A stretch of DNA of 64,000 nucleotides from positions 2,232,001 to 2,296,000 of the forward strand of contig NZ_VSWH01000001.1 of assembly GCF_009602705.1 (NCBI RefSeq), written 5' to 3'. Both the position numbers and the translations under genes were made by a program. How positions within the stretch are numbered: position 1 is the first letter of the stretch; each line of letters opens with the position of its first letter. The stretch comes from Chryseobacterium vaccae (GTDB lineage: Bacteria > Bacteroidota > Bacteroidia > Flavobacteriales > Weeksellaceae). A model generated the notes under the pieces. It ran no database searches. It was not told where the DNA came from and saw only the letters and a list, made by a program, of their open reading frames with translations. This document shows positions 33,494 through 40,722 of this stretch, piece by piece.

Positions 33494-34732
33494 ATGGACC
33501 ATCTTCATGGAAAAGTAAAATCGGTGAAAGAATATGTATTGGATACTATTCGTGAAGAAACCCTCTACACCCCGGAAGGACAGATGTCAGAAAAGAAATT
33601 ATACAGGAAAGGTGTTCTGACAAGTATCGAAAAAAGATATGGAAAAGAGGGTATGCAAGTCAGGGAACTTCACCGTCTGGGAAAAAATATGCCTGATACG
33701 ATTGTCTATCATTTCACGGATCCATCAGGAAACCTCAACAAAAAAGAGACTTATGATCTGAACGGCAATTTTCTGGAGGAAAAAAAGATGGGGAGTACCT
33801 TTATCACCTATAATTCTACAGGAAAACTGGTCAGCTTTATTAAAGACGGGATCACTCTTTTTACCAAACAGTTCAATGCACAAAATCAGGCTCTGGAAGA
33901 AATATCATTTACCGATTCCGGTGAAGAATGGTCTGTTGTTACCTATTCTTATGCTGGAAATTCTATTACCAAAAAAACATTTGATGCAGAAAAAAGACTG
34001 GTGAGGCTAAAATATCTTGTCTTGGATGAAAAGAAAAGGATCTTACAGAGTTTTGCCTTTTCCAGATATGATATTCATGTTTATGATCTGTATGAATTGT
34101 ATAACAAGGAAATCACCTCCAGGATTACACCAGAAAATTTCAAAAATATAATCTCAGACGGTCTCCCGGAACAGGCTGTTTTCCCTTTACAAAATAACGG
34201 ACTGTATGCAGATGAAATTAAAAATCTCCTTGAAGAATTTAGATATGATATGAATGGAGCACTTCTTCCCGGCTACCCACCGATCCATTTTTTCAATGAA
34301 TTAATAACATTGGGTTATGATGAATCTGACCGGGAAATTTACTCTGCAAGATTCGTTTACTGGCCTGATTTTGACGAAACGGAACTTACTCAATTGGAGT
34401 TTTCAGAAAATAAATACGATGACCGCGGACTTTTAACGGCCCACACCAATACTATCACAGAAAAAAATTATGATTTCGGAGGCAGCTATACATATACTTA
34501 CGAATTTGATGCTGAAAACAGAATCATCAAAAAAATCAAAACGGGCAGCAGCTTCAGCATCACTGCTGTTTCTTATGAAAACGGAAACAGAATTGAAATG
34601 GAAGAAACTGAAGATCACCGAAAGTTCACCCATATTTTTGATTCCCATAATAATTTAATCTACTACGAAGATGCTTCAGAAAAAGAAAACGGAAAATGGT
34701 CACAGTCCTATGAAATCACCTATTATAACTAG
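33494..34732 (+). CDS. Hypothetical protein with YD-like beta repeats
   Basis: About 412 residues from ATG 33494 (MDHLHGKVKSVKEYVLDTIR). The frame opens earlier but would begin inside a terminator with a TTG. The sequence is built of repeating beta-hairpin units of the form (Y/F)(D/N)..G.L....(Y/F), for example YTPEGQMSEKKLYRKG, YDLNGNFLEEKKMGST, YNSTGKLVSFIKDG and FDAENRIIKKIKTGS, typical of YD/RHS-like or toxin_WG-like repeat proteins. No signal peptide or catalytic motif is visible. Its end overlaps the start of a VOC lipoprotein gene by 23 nt, so expression is likely coupled. Confidence 0.75.
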   Translation: MDHLHGKVKSVKEYVLDTIREETLYTPEGQMSEKKLYRKGVLTSIEKRYGKEGMQVRELHRLGKNMPDTIVYHFTDPSGNLNKKETYDLNGNFLEEKKMGSTFITYNSTGKLVSFIKDGITLFTKQFNAQNQALEEISFTDSGEEWSVVTYSYAGNSITKKTFDAEKRLVRLKYLVLDEKKRILQSFAFSRYDIHVYDLYELYNKEITSRITPENFKNIISDGLPEQAVFPLQNNGLYADEIKNLLEEFRYDMNGALLPGYPPIHFFNELITLGYDESDREIYSARFVYWPDFDETELTQLEFSENKYDDRGLLTAHTNTITEKNYDFGGSYTYTYEFDAENRIIKKIKTGSSFSITAVSYENGNRIEMEETEDHRKFTHIFDSHNNLIYYEDASEKENGKWSQSYEITYYN

Positions 34733-35180
34733 AAATTATTTATATTTTGCATTTTTCCTGCTCTTATTAAATGCCTGCACTCCAAAAGAAACTCCTATAA
34801 ATACATCCAATCCCGTTGTTTACTTTGAAATTCCCGTTACTGATCTGCAACGCGCTGAACAGTTTTACAAGGCTGTTTTCGGGTTCAGCTTTGAAAAAGA
34901 AATTATCGACCGTTATGAAATGGCATTGTTCCCTTTTGAAGAAAAAAGCAGCGGCATTACCGGAGCTCTGGCCAAAGGAGATGTTTACAAACCCAGCAAA
35001 GAAGGCGTTATTATTTATTTCAAAACAGATAATATTGATAAGACTTTAGACAAAGCCGTTCAGAATGGCGGAAAAATTCTCTATCCGAAAAAAACAGATG
35101 ATAAATATGGTTTTGCCGTAGCTGAATTTGAAGACTCGGAAGGAAACAGAATTGCCCTTCACGAAACTCTAAAAAAATAA
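34710..35180 (+). CDS. VOC-superfamily lipoprotein
   Basis: From ATG 34710 the 156-residue protein has a lipoprotein signal peptide with lipobox LLNAC, then a single glyoxalase/bleomycin-resistance (VOC) domain: NPVVYFEIPVTDLQRAEQFY, KAVFGFSFE, GVIIYFKTDN and the final FEDSEGNRIALHE containing the usual metal-ligand Glu/His positions. VOC proteins use a metal for isomerisation, thiol transfer or extradiol cleavage, or simply bind ligands. An export signal on such a domain is unusual. It overlaps the previous gene by 23 nt. Confidence 0.82.
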   Translation: MKSPIITRNYLYFAFFLLLLNACTPKETPINTSNPVVYFEIPVTDLQRAEQFYKAVFGFSFEKEIIDRYEMALFPFEEKSSGITGALAKGDVYKPSKEGVIIYFKTDNIDKTLDKAVQNGGKILYPKKTDDKYGFAVAEFEDSEGNRIALHETLKK

Positions 35181-35321
35181 GGAGTGTAAAGACAGTTCAG
35201 ACGGTATTTACACTTATGATAGAACAAATTAATTATTATTATCAAATTGTGAAAAAAAAATCTTTACCTTAGTTCACGGAAAAGGGCTTACCACCTTAAA
35301 AAACCAAGCTATGCATAACAT

Positions 35322-35939
35322 ATGGCAAATGAACTTTTTTTCATAAAAACCAATCCTACTATTGCCAAAATTAATTTGTTCAATAAGATTGACCGCGAGG
35401 AAGAACAGATGATGAAATTTCTTCCGGATGATGCCCGGGTAAGCCTTGAAATTATTAAGAAAAAGGTAAAGGATTCTGTGGAACACCTTACCAAAGATGA
35501 ACTTTCCACTATTTTTGCATGGTTCAACAGCCTTTATCCTTCCGACATTGAAGAAACCAAAACACAGCTTTTCATCAACGGAATTGATCTCTTCTATGAA
35601 ATCTCCCATAAAGACCGGGTGGCAAGTTTCCAGCAGCTTCTTACCGATTACGAAAATTATTCCCAGCAAAATCTGGAATTCATTATGGATTCCCAAAATT
35701 TCAATCAGTTTCTGCTTTACGGAATATTTATCACGGATATAGCTTCGGAAGAAAAAGGCAGTGTGAATATGCTTTCCCATTATTTAAAGACCGACCATCC
35801 TACGCTCTACTCTTTTGCAGAAGGCCAGTTCAAAAAAAGTCCGGAAATAGAAAATCATTCTGAATTGCAGCTATCTTTCGGAGAACTCTATGATCTTACC
35901 CGATTTTATAAAGGTTCAATCATTAAACTTGACCAGTAA
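35322..35939 (+). CDS. Hypothetical cytoplasmic protein
   Basis: The 205-residue protein begins MANELFFIKTNPTIAKINLF and appears mostly helical and acidic (LTDYENYSQQNLEFIMDSQ, GQFKKSPEIENHSELQLSFG). I recognise no family. A TTG/TACCTTAG pair at 35247-35272 is a weak promoter match. It is followed at once by a fragment that looks like the tail of another protein, so its surroundings may have been rearranged. Confidence 0.65.
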   Translation: MANELFFIKTNPTIAKINLFNKIDREEEQMMKFLPDDARVSLEIIKKKVKDSVEHLTKDELSTIFAWFNSLYPSDIEETKTQLFINGIDLFYEISHKDRVASFQQLLTDYENYSQQNLEFIMDSQNFNQFLLYGIFITDIASEEKGSVNMLSHYLKTDHPTLYSFAEGQFKKSPEIENHSELQLSFGELYDLTRFYKGSIIKLDQ

Positions 35940-35940
35940 A

Positions 35941-36078
35941 TATTTTAAAAATCATTCAAAAAAATCTGCGGGAGAAAAAAATAGCTTCATAAGTACCTAT
36001 AACAGGAATAATCATGTAAAAGGTTCTACCCAACAGGTTAAATTTGAAGAATCCGGTAGAGCCGGTGGTAATAATTAA
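35941..36078 (+). pseudogene. Orphan C-terminal fragment, possibly of a polymorphic toxin
   Basis: Directly behind the stop of the previous gene an open frame reads KYFKNHSKKSAGEKNSFIST, then a YNRNNHVKGSTQ segment and KFEESGRAGGNN, and ends at TAA 36076. It has no start of its own: the only upstream ATG in frame lies inside the preceding gene. Glycine- and charge-rich tails like this occur at the ends of secreted toxin modules. The adjacent downstream gene resembles an Imm35-type immunity protein, which makes a displaced toxin tail plausible. No toxin fold can be named from 46 residues. Confidence 0.4.
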
Positions 36079-36084
36079 GTATAA

Positions 36085-36753
36085 TTGCTATTTTTAATAA
36101 AAATTATAGCCTTGGATGAAAATTATTTAGAAGCAGCACAAAAATATATCCAGGAAACTGCTGGAAATGGATTCGGTATTCCTGATGAAAGTATTGATAT
36201 TCATGAAGATGTATTCTGCTTCTGTTATCAGCCTGACCTCTATTTACAGACTTTGAACCCCGTAGATATGCAGATCGGACCCGGACCTCATGTTTTAGTT
36301 AAAGCAGATGAAAGGATATTTCCTTATTCCGGTTCATATTCTTATGCAGAAGCCATTCAGGAAACCAGGATGAAACTGTACAGGGAAAAAATCATTAAAA
36401 GTATACATTCAGGCTATCAGCTTGATAAAGAATATATCCTGATCATCGAAAAAATACATCACGAAGATCAGCTGGTATCTGTTTTAAGAGAATACAAAGC
36501 AAGTTTTATCATACCGGAAATTATAGGAAATTCTATTTATCGTACAGCAAGAACTTACCAAAAAAGCGAATTGAAAAAAAGGTTTGAACTTCTCCCTGCA
36601 GAATTTAATAAACTTCTTGGAGATTTTTCTGCTGCATTAACCAACATTATTGAAACTTATTGCTGTGAATTCAGCCTGAAAGAGAAAGATCATTATCCGT
36701 ATGCATCATATACCGGAAATGCCGGAGAAAAGGATTATGAAACGATCTGGTAA
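36085..36753 (+). CDS. Imm35/YrhB-like protein (possible immunity protein)
   Basis: The open frame encodes 222 residues with no ATG at its beginning; a TTG at 36085 or, better, at 36112 (LDENYLEAAQKYIQETAG) would be the start. The first 100 residues follow the Imm35/YrhB pattern: an N-terminal helix, an FCFCYQPDLYL strand, GPGPHVLVKADERIFPYSGS and an acidic helix AEAIQETRMKLY. This family includes immunity proteins of polymorphic toxin systems. The remaining 110 residues (HHEDQLVSVLREYKASFIIP onward) match no family I know. The unusual start may mean decay. Confidence 0.55.
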   Translation: MLFLIKIIALDENYLEAAQKYIQETAGNGFGIPDESIDIHEDVFCFCYQPDLYLQTLNPVDMQIGPGPHVLVKADERIFPYSGSYSYAEAIQETRMKLYREKIIKSIHSGYQLDKEYILIIEKIHHEDQLVSVLREYKASFIIPEIIGNSIYRTARTYQKSELKKRFELLPAEFNKLLGDFSAALTNIIETYCCEFSLKEKDHYPYASYTGNAGEKDYETIW

Positions 36754-36966
36754 AACGGCCTACGCGGTTCTATAATAAGAGAAGATTTACTCTGTTTTGG
36801 AAATGAATAATTTATGGCATGGTATTGGATAAAGGAATGGCAAGTAAAATTGTTTTGAACCATTATTTTAAACCATTAGGATTGGTAAAATGATTAAAAT
36901 TTTTAAGTTTTTTTGCTAAAATATTACCTTACTTGTTCCAAACAAGGCATCTTAATGGTTTAAATA
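36754..36966. other. Intergenic region before the tyrS leader
   Basis: This AT-rich stretch has no ORF, no RNA signature and no strong stem-loop that I can see. Two ACCATTATTTTAAACCATT-like pieces near 36858-36877 form a short direct repeat. Confidence 0.4.
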
Positions 36967-36997
36967 TTGGAATTCTATGAAAAAACAGTTATATTTA
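36967..36997 (+). promoter_or_regulatory. Promoter of the tyrS leader transcript
   Basis: TTG at 36967-36969, 20 nt, TATATTTA at 36990-36997, one base off TAnnTTTG. The start should be near 37003, only a few bases before the leader ATG at 37006, so the leader peptide would be translated almost leaderless. Confidence 0.65.
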
Positions 36998-37005
36998 CAA
37001 TACAC

Positions 37006-37104
37006 ATGAAACACCTGAACAGCATATTGCGTCTTCCATTCTTCAGTGAGTATTACTCCCCGATCAGCCGTTCGGGAAGACCTTCTATATCTGTGATTCA
37101 ATAA
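37006..37104 (+). CDS. tyrS leader peptide with adjacent tyrosine codons
   Basis: A 32-codon frame: MKHLNSILRLPFFSEYYSPI followed by SRSGRPSISVIQ and TAA. Codons 16 and 17 are TAT TAC (37051-37056), a Tyr pair located 2 nt before the first arm of a competing RNA structure. It also has a Phe pair (TTC TTC). Its product is probably not functional; its translation would report the charging level of tRNA-Tyr. The gene product directly downstream, TyrS, makes Tyr-tRNA, which fits. Confidence 0.65.
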   Translation: MKHLNSILRLPFFSEYYSPISRSGRPSISVIQ

Positions 37105-37155
37105 GAATATTCTAACCAATCATATAGAGCCCGGACAACAATGTCCGGGCTTTTT
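37031..37155 (+). promoter_or_regulatory. Ribosome-mediated attenuator of tyrS
   Basis: Three exclusive pairings are visible. Segment 1 with 2: CCCGA (37059-37063) pairs with TCGGG (37072-37076), and the longer GTCTTCC (37031-37037) with GGAAGAC (37075-37081). Segment 2 with 3, the antiterminator: GTTCGGG (37070-37076) with CCCGGAC (37130-37136), 7 bp with one G-U. Segment 3 with 4, the terminator: AGCCCGGACA (37128-37137) with TGTCCGGGCT (37142-37151), a perfect 10-bp stem with a 4-nt loop and a T-run. A ribosome stalled at the Tyr codons would cover segment 1, free segment 2 and permit read-through into tyrS; normal translation would allow termination. Confidence 0.7.
37128..37155 (+). terminator. 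Attenuator terminator before tyrS
   Basis: A perfect 10-bp GC-rich stem, 4-nt ACAA loop and five T residues, ending 21 nt before the tyrS start. No gene other than the leader peptide precedes it within 370 nt, so it controls tyrS rather than ending an upstream operon. Confidence 0.85.
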
Positions 37156-37176
37156 CATTTTTAAAATTAATATAAC

Positions 37177-38373
37177 ATGATCAGTACATTACAAACAAAT
37201 GCCGCCATCATCCTCCCTGAAAACGGACTGGAACAGAAACTGAAACAGGCAGAAGAAGAGAACAGAAAACTAATGATCAAGCTGGGCTTTGATCCCACGG
37301 CTCCGGATCTTCATTTAGGCCATGCCGTAGTTCTCAAAAAACTGAAACAGTTTCAGGAACTGGGACATCAGGTTATCATTGTAGTAGGAAGTTTTACAGC
37401 AAGAATCGGAGATCCTACAGGAAAAAACAAAGCAAGAAAACCTCTGACTGCTGAAGAGGTAAATCATAATGCACAGACCTACATCAGCCAGCTTTCAAAG
37501 GTTCTTGATCCGGAGAAAACCCAAGTTGTTTTTAATTCTGACTGGCTGGATGCAGTCAGTTTTTCAGAGGTCATTCAGCTGATGTCAAAAGTAACGGTAG
37601 CCCAGCTGATGCACAGAAACGATTTCAACAAGAGGTTTACGGAAAATACACCCATTGCAATGCACGAACTGGTTTATCCTATCCTCCAGGGATTTGATTC
37701 GGTGAAGATTGAATGTGACATTGAAATGGGCGGTACAGATCAGCTCTTCAACTGTACAATGGGAAGACAGCTTCAGGAAGTTCATGATCTGCCGGCACAG
37801 ATTGTTATGTGCATGCCCCTGCTGAAAGGTCTTGACGGAAAGGAAAAAATGAGTAAATCTCTTAACAACATTATCGGACTGACGGATGAACCTAATGAAA
37901 TGTTCGGGAAAACCATGTCGATCCCGGACAGTCTTATTGATGAGTTTATTGATCTTACCACCGATTTTTCCATTGAAGAAAAGAACCATTTAAAACAAAA
38001 GATAGAAAACGGTGAAAACCCGATGAACATTAAAAAATTAATCGCCAAAAATATCATTGTCCAATACCATGATAAAGCTTCAGCAGAAGATGCTGAACAA
38101 TTTTTTGAAAATCAGTTTCAGAATAAAAATTTTGAAGAGAAAGTCTATGAAAAAGTTTTAATGAAATCTTTGAAACATCAGCATACGATTTCTTTAGTTG
38201 AACTTTGTCATCATTTAAAAAATGACCTCAGCAAATCTGCCATACGAAGACTGATTCTGAATGGAGGAATCCAGATTAATGATATCAAAATAACAGATCC
38301 TGAACAGGAAATTGAACTGAAAAAAGAAATGAAGATCAAAATCGGGAGAAGAAGTTTTTTTGAACTGGTATAA
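37177..38373 (+). CDS. tyrS: Tyrosyl-tRNA synthetase
   Basis: The 398-residue class I synthetase attaches tyrosine to tRNA-Tyr. HIGH motif: HLGH at residues 46-49 (GFDPTAPDLHLGHAVVLKKL). KMSKS motif at residues 224-228. The DQLFNCTMGRQLQ segment and the SFTARIGDPTGKNKARK loop place it in the TyrZ-like subgroup. A C-terminal S4 RNA-binding domain (SKSAIRRLILNGGIQIND) recognises the tRNA. It is preceded by a leader peptide and terminator, unlike the T-box control typical of Gram-positive bacteria. No second gene clearly shares its transcript. Confidence 0.96.
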   Translation: MISTLQTNAAIILPENGLEQKLKQAEEENRKLMIKLGFDPTAPDLHLGHAVVLKKLKQFQELGHQVIIVVGSFTARIGDPTGKNKARKPLTAEEVNHNAQTYISQLSKVLDPEKTQVVFNSDWLDAVSFSEVIQLMSKVTVAQLMHRNDFNKRFTENTPIAMHELVYPILQGFDSVKIECDIEMGGTDQLFNCTMGRQLQEVHDLPAQIVMCMPLLKGLDGKEKMSKSLNNIIGLTDEPNEMFGKTMSIPDSLIDEFIDLTTDFSIEEKNHLKQKIENGENPMNIKKLIAKNIIVQYHDKASAEDAEQFFENQFQNKNFEEKVYEKVLMKSLKHQHTISLVELCHHLKNDLSKSAIRRLILNGGIQINDIKITDPEQEIELKKEMKIKIGRRSFFELV

Positions 38374-38427
38374 ACTTTCCAACTGCAGGAATAATTTCAA
38401 TATATTCGCTGGATCAAAGAAAAAACA

Positions 38428-38964
38428 ATGACCACGAAAGAAATTTTCCTGCTCGTTCAGGATGAACTTTACGCGCAGAACGTTGATACGGAAATCAAAG
38501 AAGATGAAATTGTATGGACAGACCATTACGGAGCTGAAAATTCGGTATTGGCATGGCAGACCGCTGTCAGTGATAACGGATGGGCAGCCTGGTGGCTTCG
38601 CAACGATGTAGGCAATGATATGGTAAAAATATGGCTCAGAAAAGATACTGTTGTTACCTGGCACCCACCGCTTAATACCATGTGCCAGCCTTCGGTTGGA
38701 GGCCGTTTGATGTTTTTTGAAAATTATCTTATTGCCCGGTATTATGATAAGCATGGAGAGAGGATTTTTATTTTCAATATTCATACTTTAAATAAAACAG
38801 AGATATTCGTTATACCCTCAAAATTTAAATCCTATGGCAATGAACTCATTGTAGGAAACAGCTTCAACAATCAACTGCTAAAGATTACTACGTATCCGGA
38901 CCGTATGGAAAAGGAAGAAGTTGATGAGGAATATATGAAGATCCGAAATATTAAATTTGATTAA
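38428..38964 (+). CDS. Hypothetical protein
   Basis: The 178-residue protein has a helical start (MTTKEIFLLVQDELYAQNVD) and a Trp-rich beta-structured middle (NGWAAWWLRNDVG, KIWLRKDTVVTWHPPL), then further strands (RLMFFENYLIARYYDKHGER). No signal peptide. I do not recognise the family. A TATATTCG at 38401-38408 may be its -7 box. It lies 3 nt upstream of the exonuclease gene, so the two are co-transcribed, which hints at a nucleic-acid or repair setting but proves nothing. Confidence 0.7.
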   Translation: MTTKEIFLLVQDELYAQNVDTEIKEDEIVWTDHYGAENSVLAWQTAVSDNGWAAWWLRNDVGNDMVKIWLRKDTVVTWHPPLNTMCQPSVGGRLMFFENYLIARYYDKHGERIFIFNIHTLNKTEIFVIPSKFKSYGNELIVGNSFNNQLLKITTYPDRMEKEEVDEEYMKIRNIKFD

Positions 38965-38967
38965 GTT

Positions 38968-39489
38968 ATGAGCTACTTTATGGTGGATATAGAGTCAGAC
39001 GGCCCTATTCCCGGAGATTTTTCAATGGTCTGTTTCGGTGCTGTACTGGTTGATGAAAAACTGGACCGGACTTTCTACGGAAAGCTCAAACCCATATCGG
39101 ATCAGTTCAATCCTGATGCGCTGGCGGTTTCAGGCTTCAGCAGAGAGGAAACAATGAATTTTGATGATCCGGAACAGGTGATGCTGGCCTTTGAGGAATG
39201 GATTAAAGAAAACTCTAAAGGAAGACCTATTTTTATCAGTGACAATAATGGTTTCGACTGGATGTTTATCTGTTGGTATTTTCATCACTTCACAGGCAGA
39301 AATCCCTTTGGTTACTCTTCCCGTAGGCTTTCTGATCTGTACTGCGGACTGGAAAAAGATACGTTTGCTCAATGGAAGCACCTTCGTAAGACAGAACATA
39401 CCCATAATCCCGTAGATGATGCGAGAGGAAATGCCGAGGTTCTGCTTTATATGAAAGAAGAAATGGGGCTGAAAATTGTTCTGAAATAA
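38968..39489 (+). CDS. DEDDh-family 3'-5' exonuclease
   Basis: The 173-residue protein has the four acidic residues and general base of DEDDh nucleases: Exo I DIESDG (D7, E9), Exo II in ISDNNGFDWMF, and Exo III in HTHNPVDDARGNAE with His and the last Asp. It should remove nucleotides from 3' ends of RNA or DNA; the small size and PVDDARGNAE resemble RNase T/oligoribonuclease-like or Bacteroidetes 3'-5' exoribonucleases. Substrate preference is open. It is distinct from the larger DnaQ-like protein at 63018. Confidence 0.85.
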   Translation: MSYFMVDIESDGPIPGDFSMVCFGAVLVDEKLDRTFYGKLKPISDQFNPDALAVSGFSREETMNFDDPEQVMLAFEEWIKENSKGRPIFISDNNGFDWMFICWYFHHFTGRNPFGYSSRRLSDLYCGLEKDTFAQWKHLRKTEHTHNPVDDARGNAEVLLYMKEEMGLKIVLK

Positions 39490-39537
39490 CTCAATCAATC
39501 GGATTATGGGAAGAAATACGGCCATTTATATGTTTGA

Positions 39538-40068
39538 TATAAAGAAAGCCATTTTCATTCTATAGACAAAGATCGTGCAGCATCGGAACAGATACTTCAG
39601 GAGCTGTACAATGGTTTGGGGATCACGCTGCTTTATGAGGTTCCTACTTCTACCGTGTGCTACTGTTATATGTTTCAATACGGAAATTACACCCATTACT
39701 TTCCGGTTGATCAAATGACAGACGAAGATATCGGTCTTACTGTTGATTCAAAAGATTTTCTGAGGTTCAATGATTATATGATTCTTCTGGCCAAACAAAT
39801 TCTGGACAGCAGACTGGATGGCTTTGAATATACTTTTACTGAACTTGAAGAAAAAACAGTCTTTGAAATTAAGGATAATCCGGGTAATAGAACTATCTTG
39901 GAAGAAGCGGAAAATGAATTCGAATATCTGAAAAAGATGTTCAACAAAGACAACATCGCTACACAAACAGTCTGCAGGGCCTATGATTTTTTTCTATGTT
40001 CTGCAGCCATGAAATCTAAAATTAATGCTGATAAAAATACAAGAATCATTATTTTAGACTCCTGTTAA
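39538..40068 (+). pseudogene. Hypothetical gene without a normal start (probably 5'-truncated)
   Basis: An open frame runs from just after a TGA at 39535-39537 to 40068 and reads protein-like throughout: YKESHFHSIDKDRAASEQIL, ELYNGLGITLLYEVPT, VCYCYMFQYGNYTHYF, with an acidic C-terminal half. No ATG occurs before residue 45 or so; the first alternative is TTG at 39616. Either translation begins at TTG, or the beginning is lost or separated by the TGA. I recognise no family. The gene belongs to a cluster of small unknown genes (38.4-40.1 kb). Confidence 0.5.
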
Positions 40069-40113
40069 TGGTACTGCAATGGTATCTGTAAGATGAAATG
40101 AAAAAATAAAACA

Positions 40114-40563
40114 ATGGATCCTGACCTGCACTATGAAAAAGCCAATGAAGCTGATATTGATTTTCTTCTCAGCCTGAGAATGAAAACCATGAATCCTCAT
40201 TACGAAAAATCCAATTTACCTACTGACCGTGAAGCTACTTTGCAAAGAGTTCTTTACCAGTTTGATAAAGCCCATATTATTTTCTTACACCATCACCCCA
40301 TCGGATTATTAAAAATAAACCGGACAGAAGACAAAACAGAAGTTCTTCAGCTGCAGATTGATCCGGAGCAGCAGGGCCGCGGGCTGGGAAAAAAAATATT
40401 GAAAGATATCCTTGATGAAGCCTCAGAAACAGGAAAAACAGTCACCCTGAGCGTATTAAAAACCAATAAGGCACAGAACTTATACTCTGCTTTAGGATTT
40501 AAAATTATTGGTGAAGATGAGCATTCTTATTTTATGGAATTTTCAGGGGAGAAAAAATCATAA
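40114..40563 (+). CDS. GNAT-family N-acetyltransferase
   Basis: The 149-residue protein has the GNAT fold: an N-terminal helix with RMKTMNPHYEK, the beta4 strand EVLQLQIDPE followed by the acetyl-CoA pyrophosphate loop QQGRGLGKKIL (Q/R-x-x-G-x-G/A), then SVLKTNKAQNLYSALGFKII. The acceptor is not predictable. It begins 45 nt after the preceding gene and is followed by a reversed copy of the dispersed repeat. Confidence 0.9.
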   Translation: MDPDLHYEKANEADIDFLLSLRMKTMNPHYEKSNLPTDREATLQRVLYQFDKAHIIFLHHHPIGLLKINRTEDKTEVLQLQIDPEQQGRGLGKKILKDILDEASETGKTVTLSVLKTNKAQNLYSALGFKIIGEDEHSYFMEFSGEKKS

Positions 40564-40580
40564 AACCTGCAATTAAGAAT

Positions 40581-40722
40581 TTAAAACATCCACAAAAATC
40601 TGTGAAATCTTAGCGATCTGTGGGAAATATGTAACTACAACAGACACAAAAGATTTAACACTTTATCAATAAGTTTAACTGCATAAAAGAGCACCTTAGT
40701 TTTTAGAAATCTACGATTTTTA
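40581..40722 (-). repeat. Dispersed intergenic repeat, copy B (partial, reversed)
   Basis: Read on the minus strand this region matches the second half of copies A and C: AATCGTAGATTT, CTAAAAACTAAGGTG, TCTTTTATGCAGT, AAATCTTTTGTG and TTTCCCACAGATCGCTAAGATT. The 5' hairpin half is missing. It begins exactly at the stop codon of the kinase gene. Confidence 0.75.

Noticed and set aside
37006..37155. T-box riboswitch controlling tyrS
   Set aside because: I found no T-box sequence or specifier stem I; a leader peptide with Tyr codons and alternative stems explains the leader better.
37128..37155. Terminator of an upstream gene
   Set aside because: The nearest upstream gene ends 370 nt earlier and the stem lies between a promoter-proximal leader ORF and tyrS, so it acts in tyrS control.
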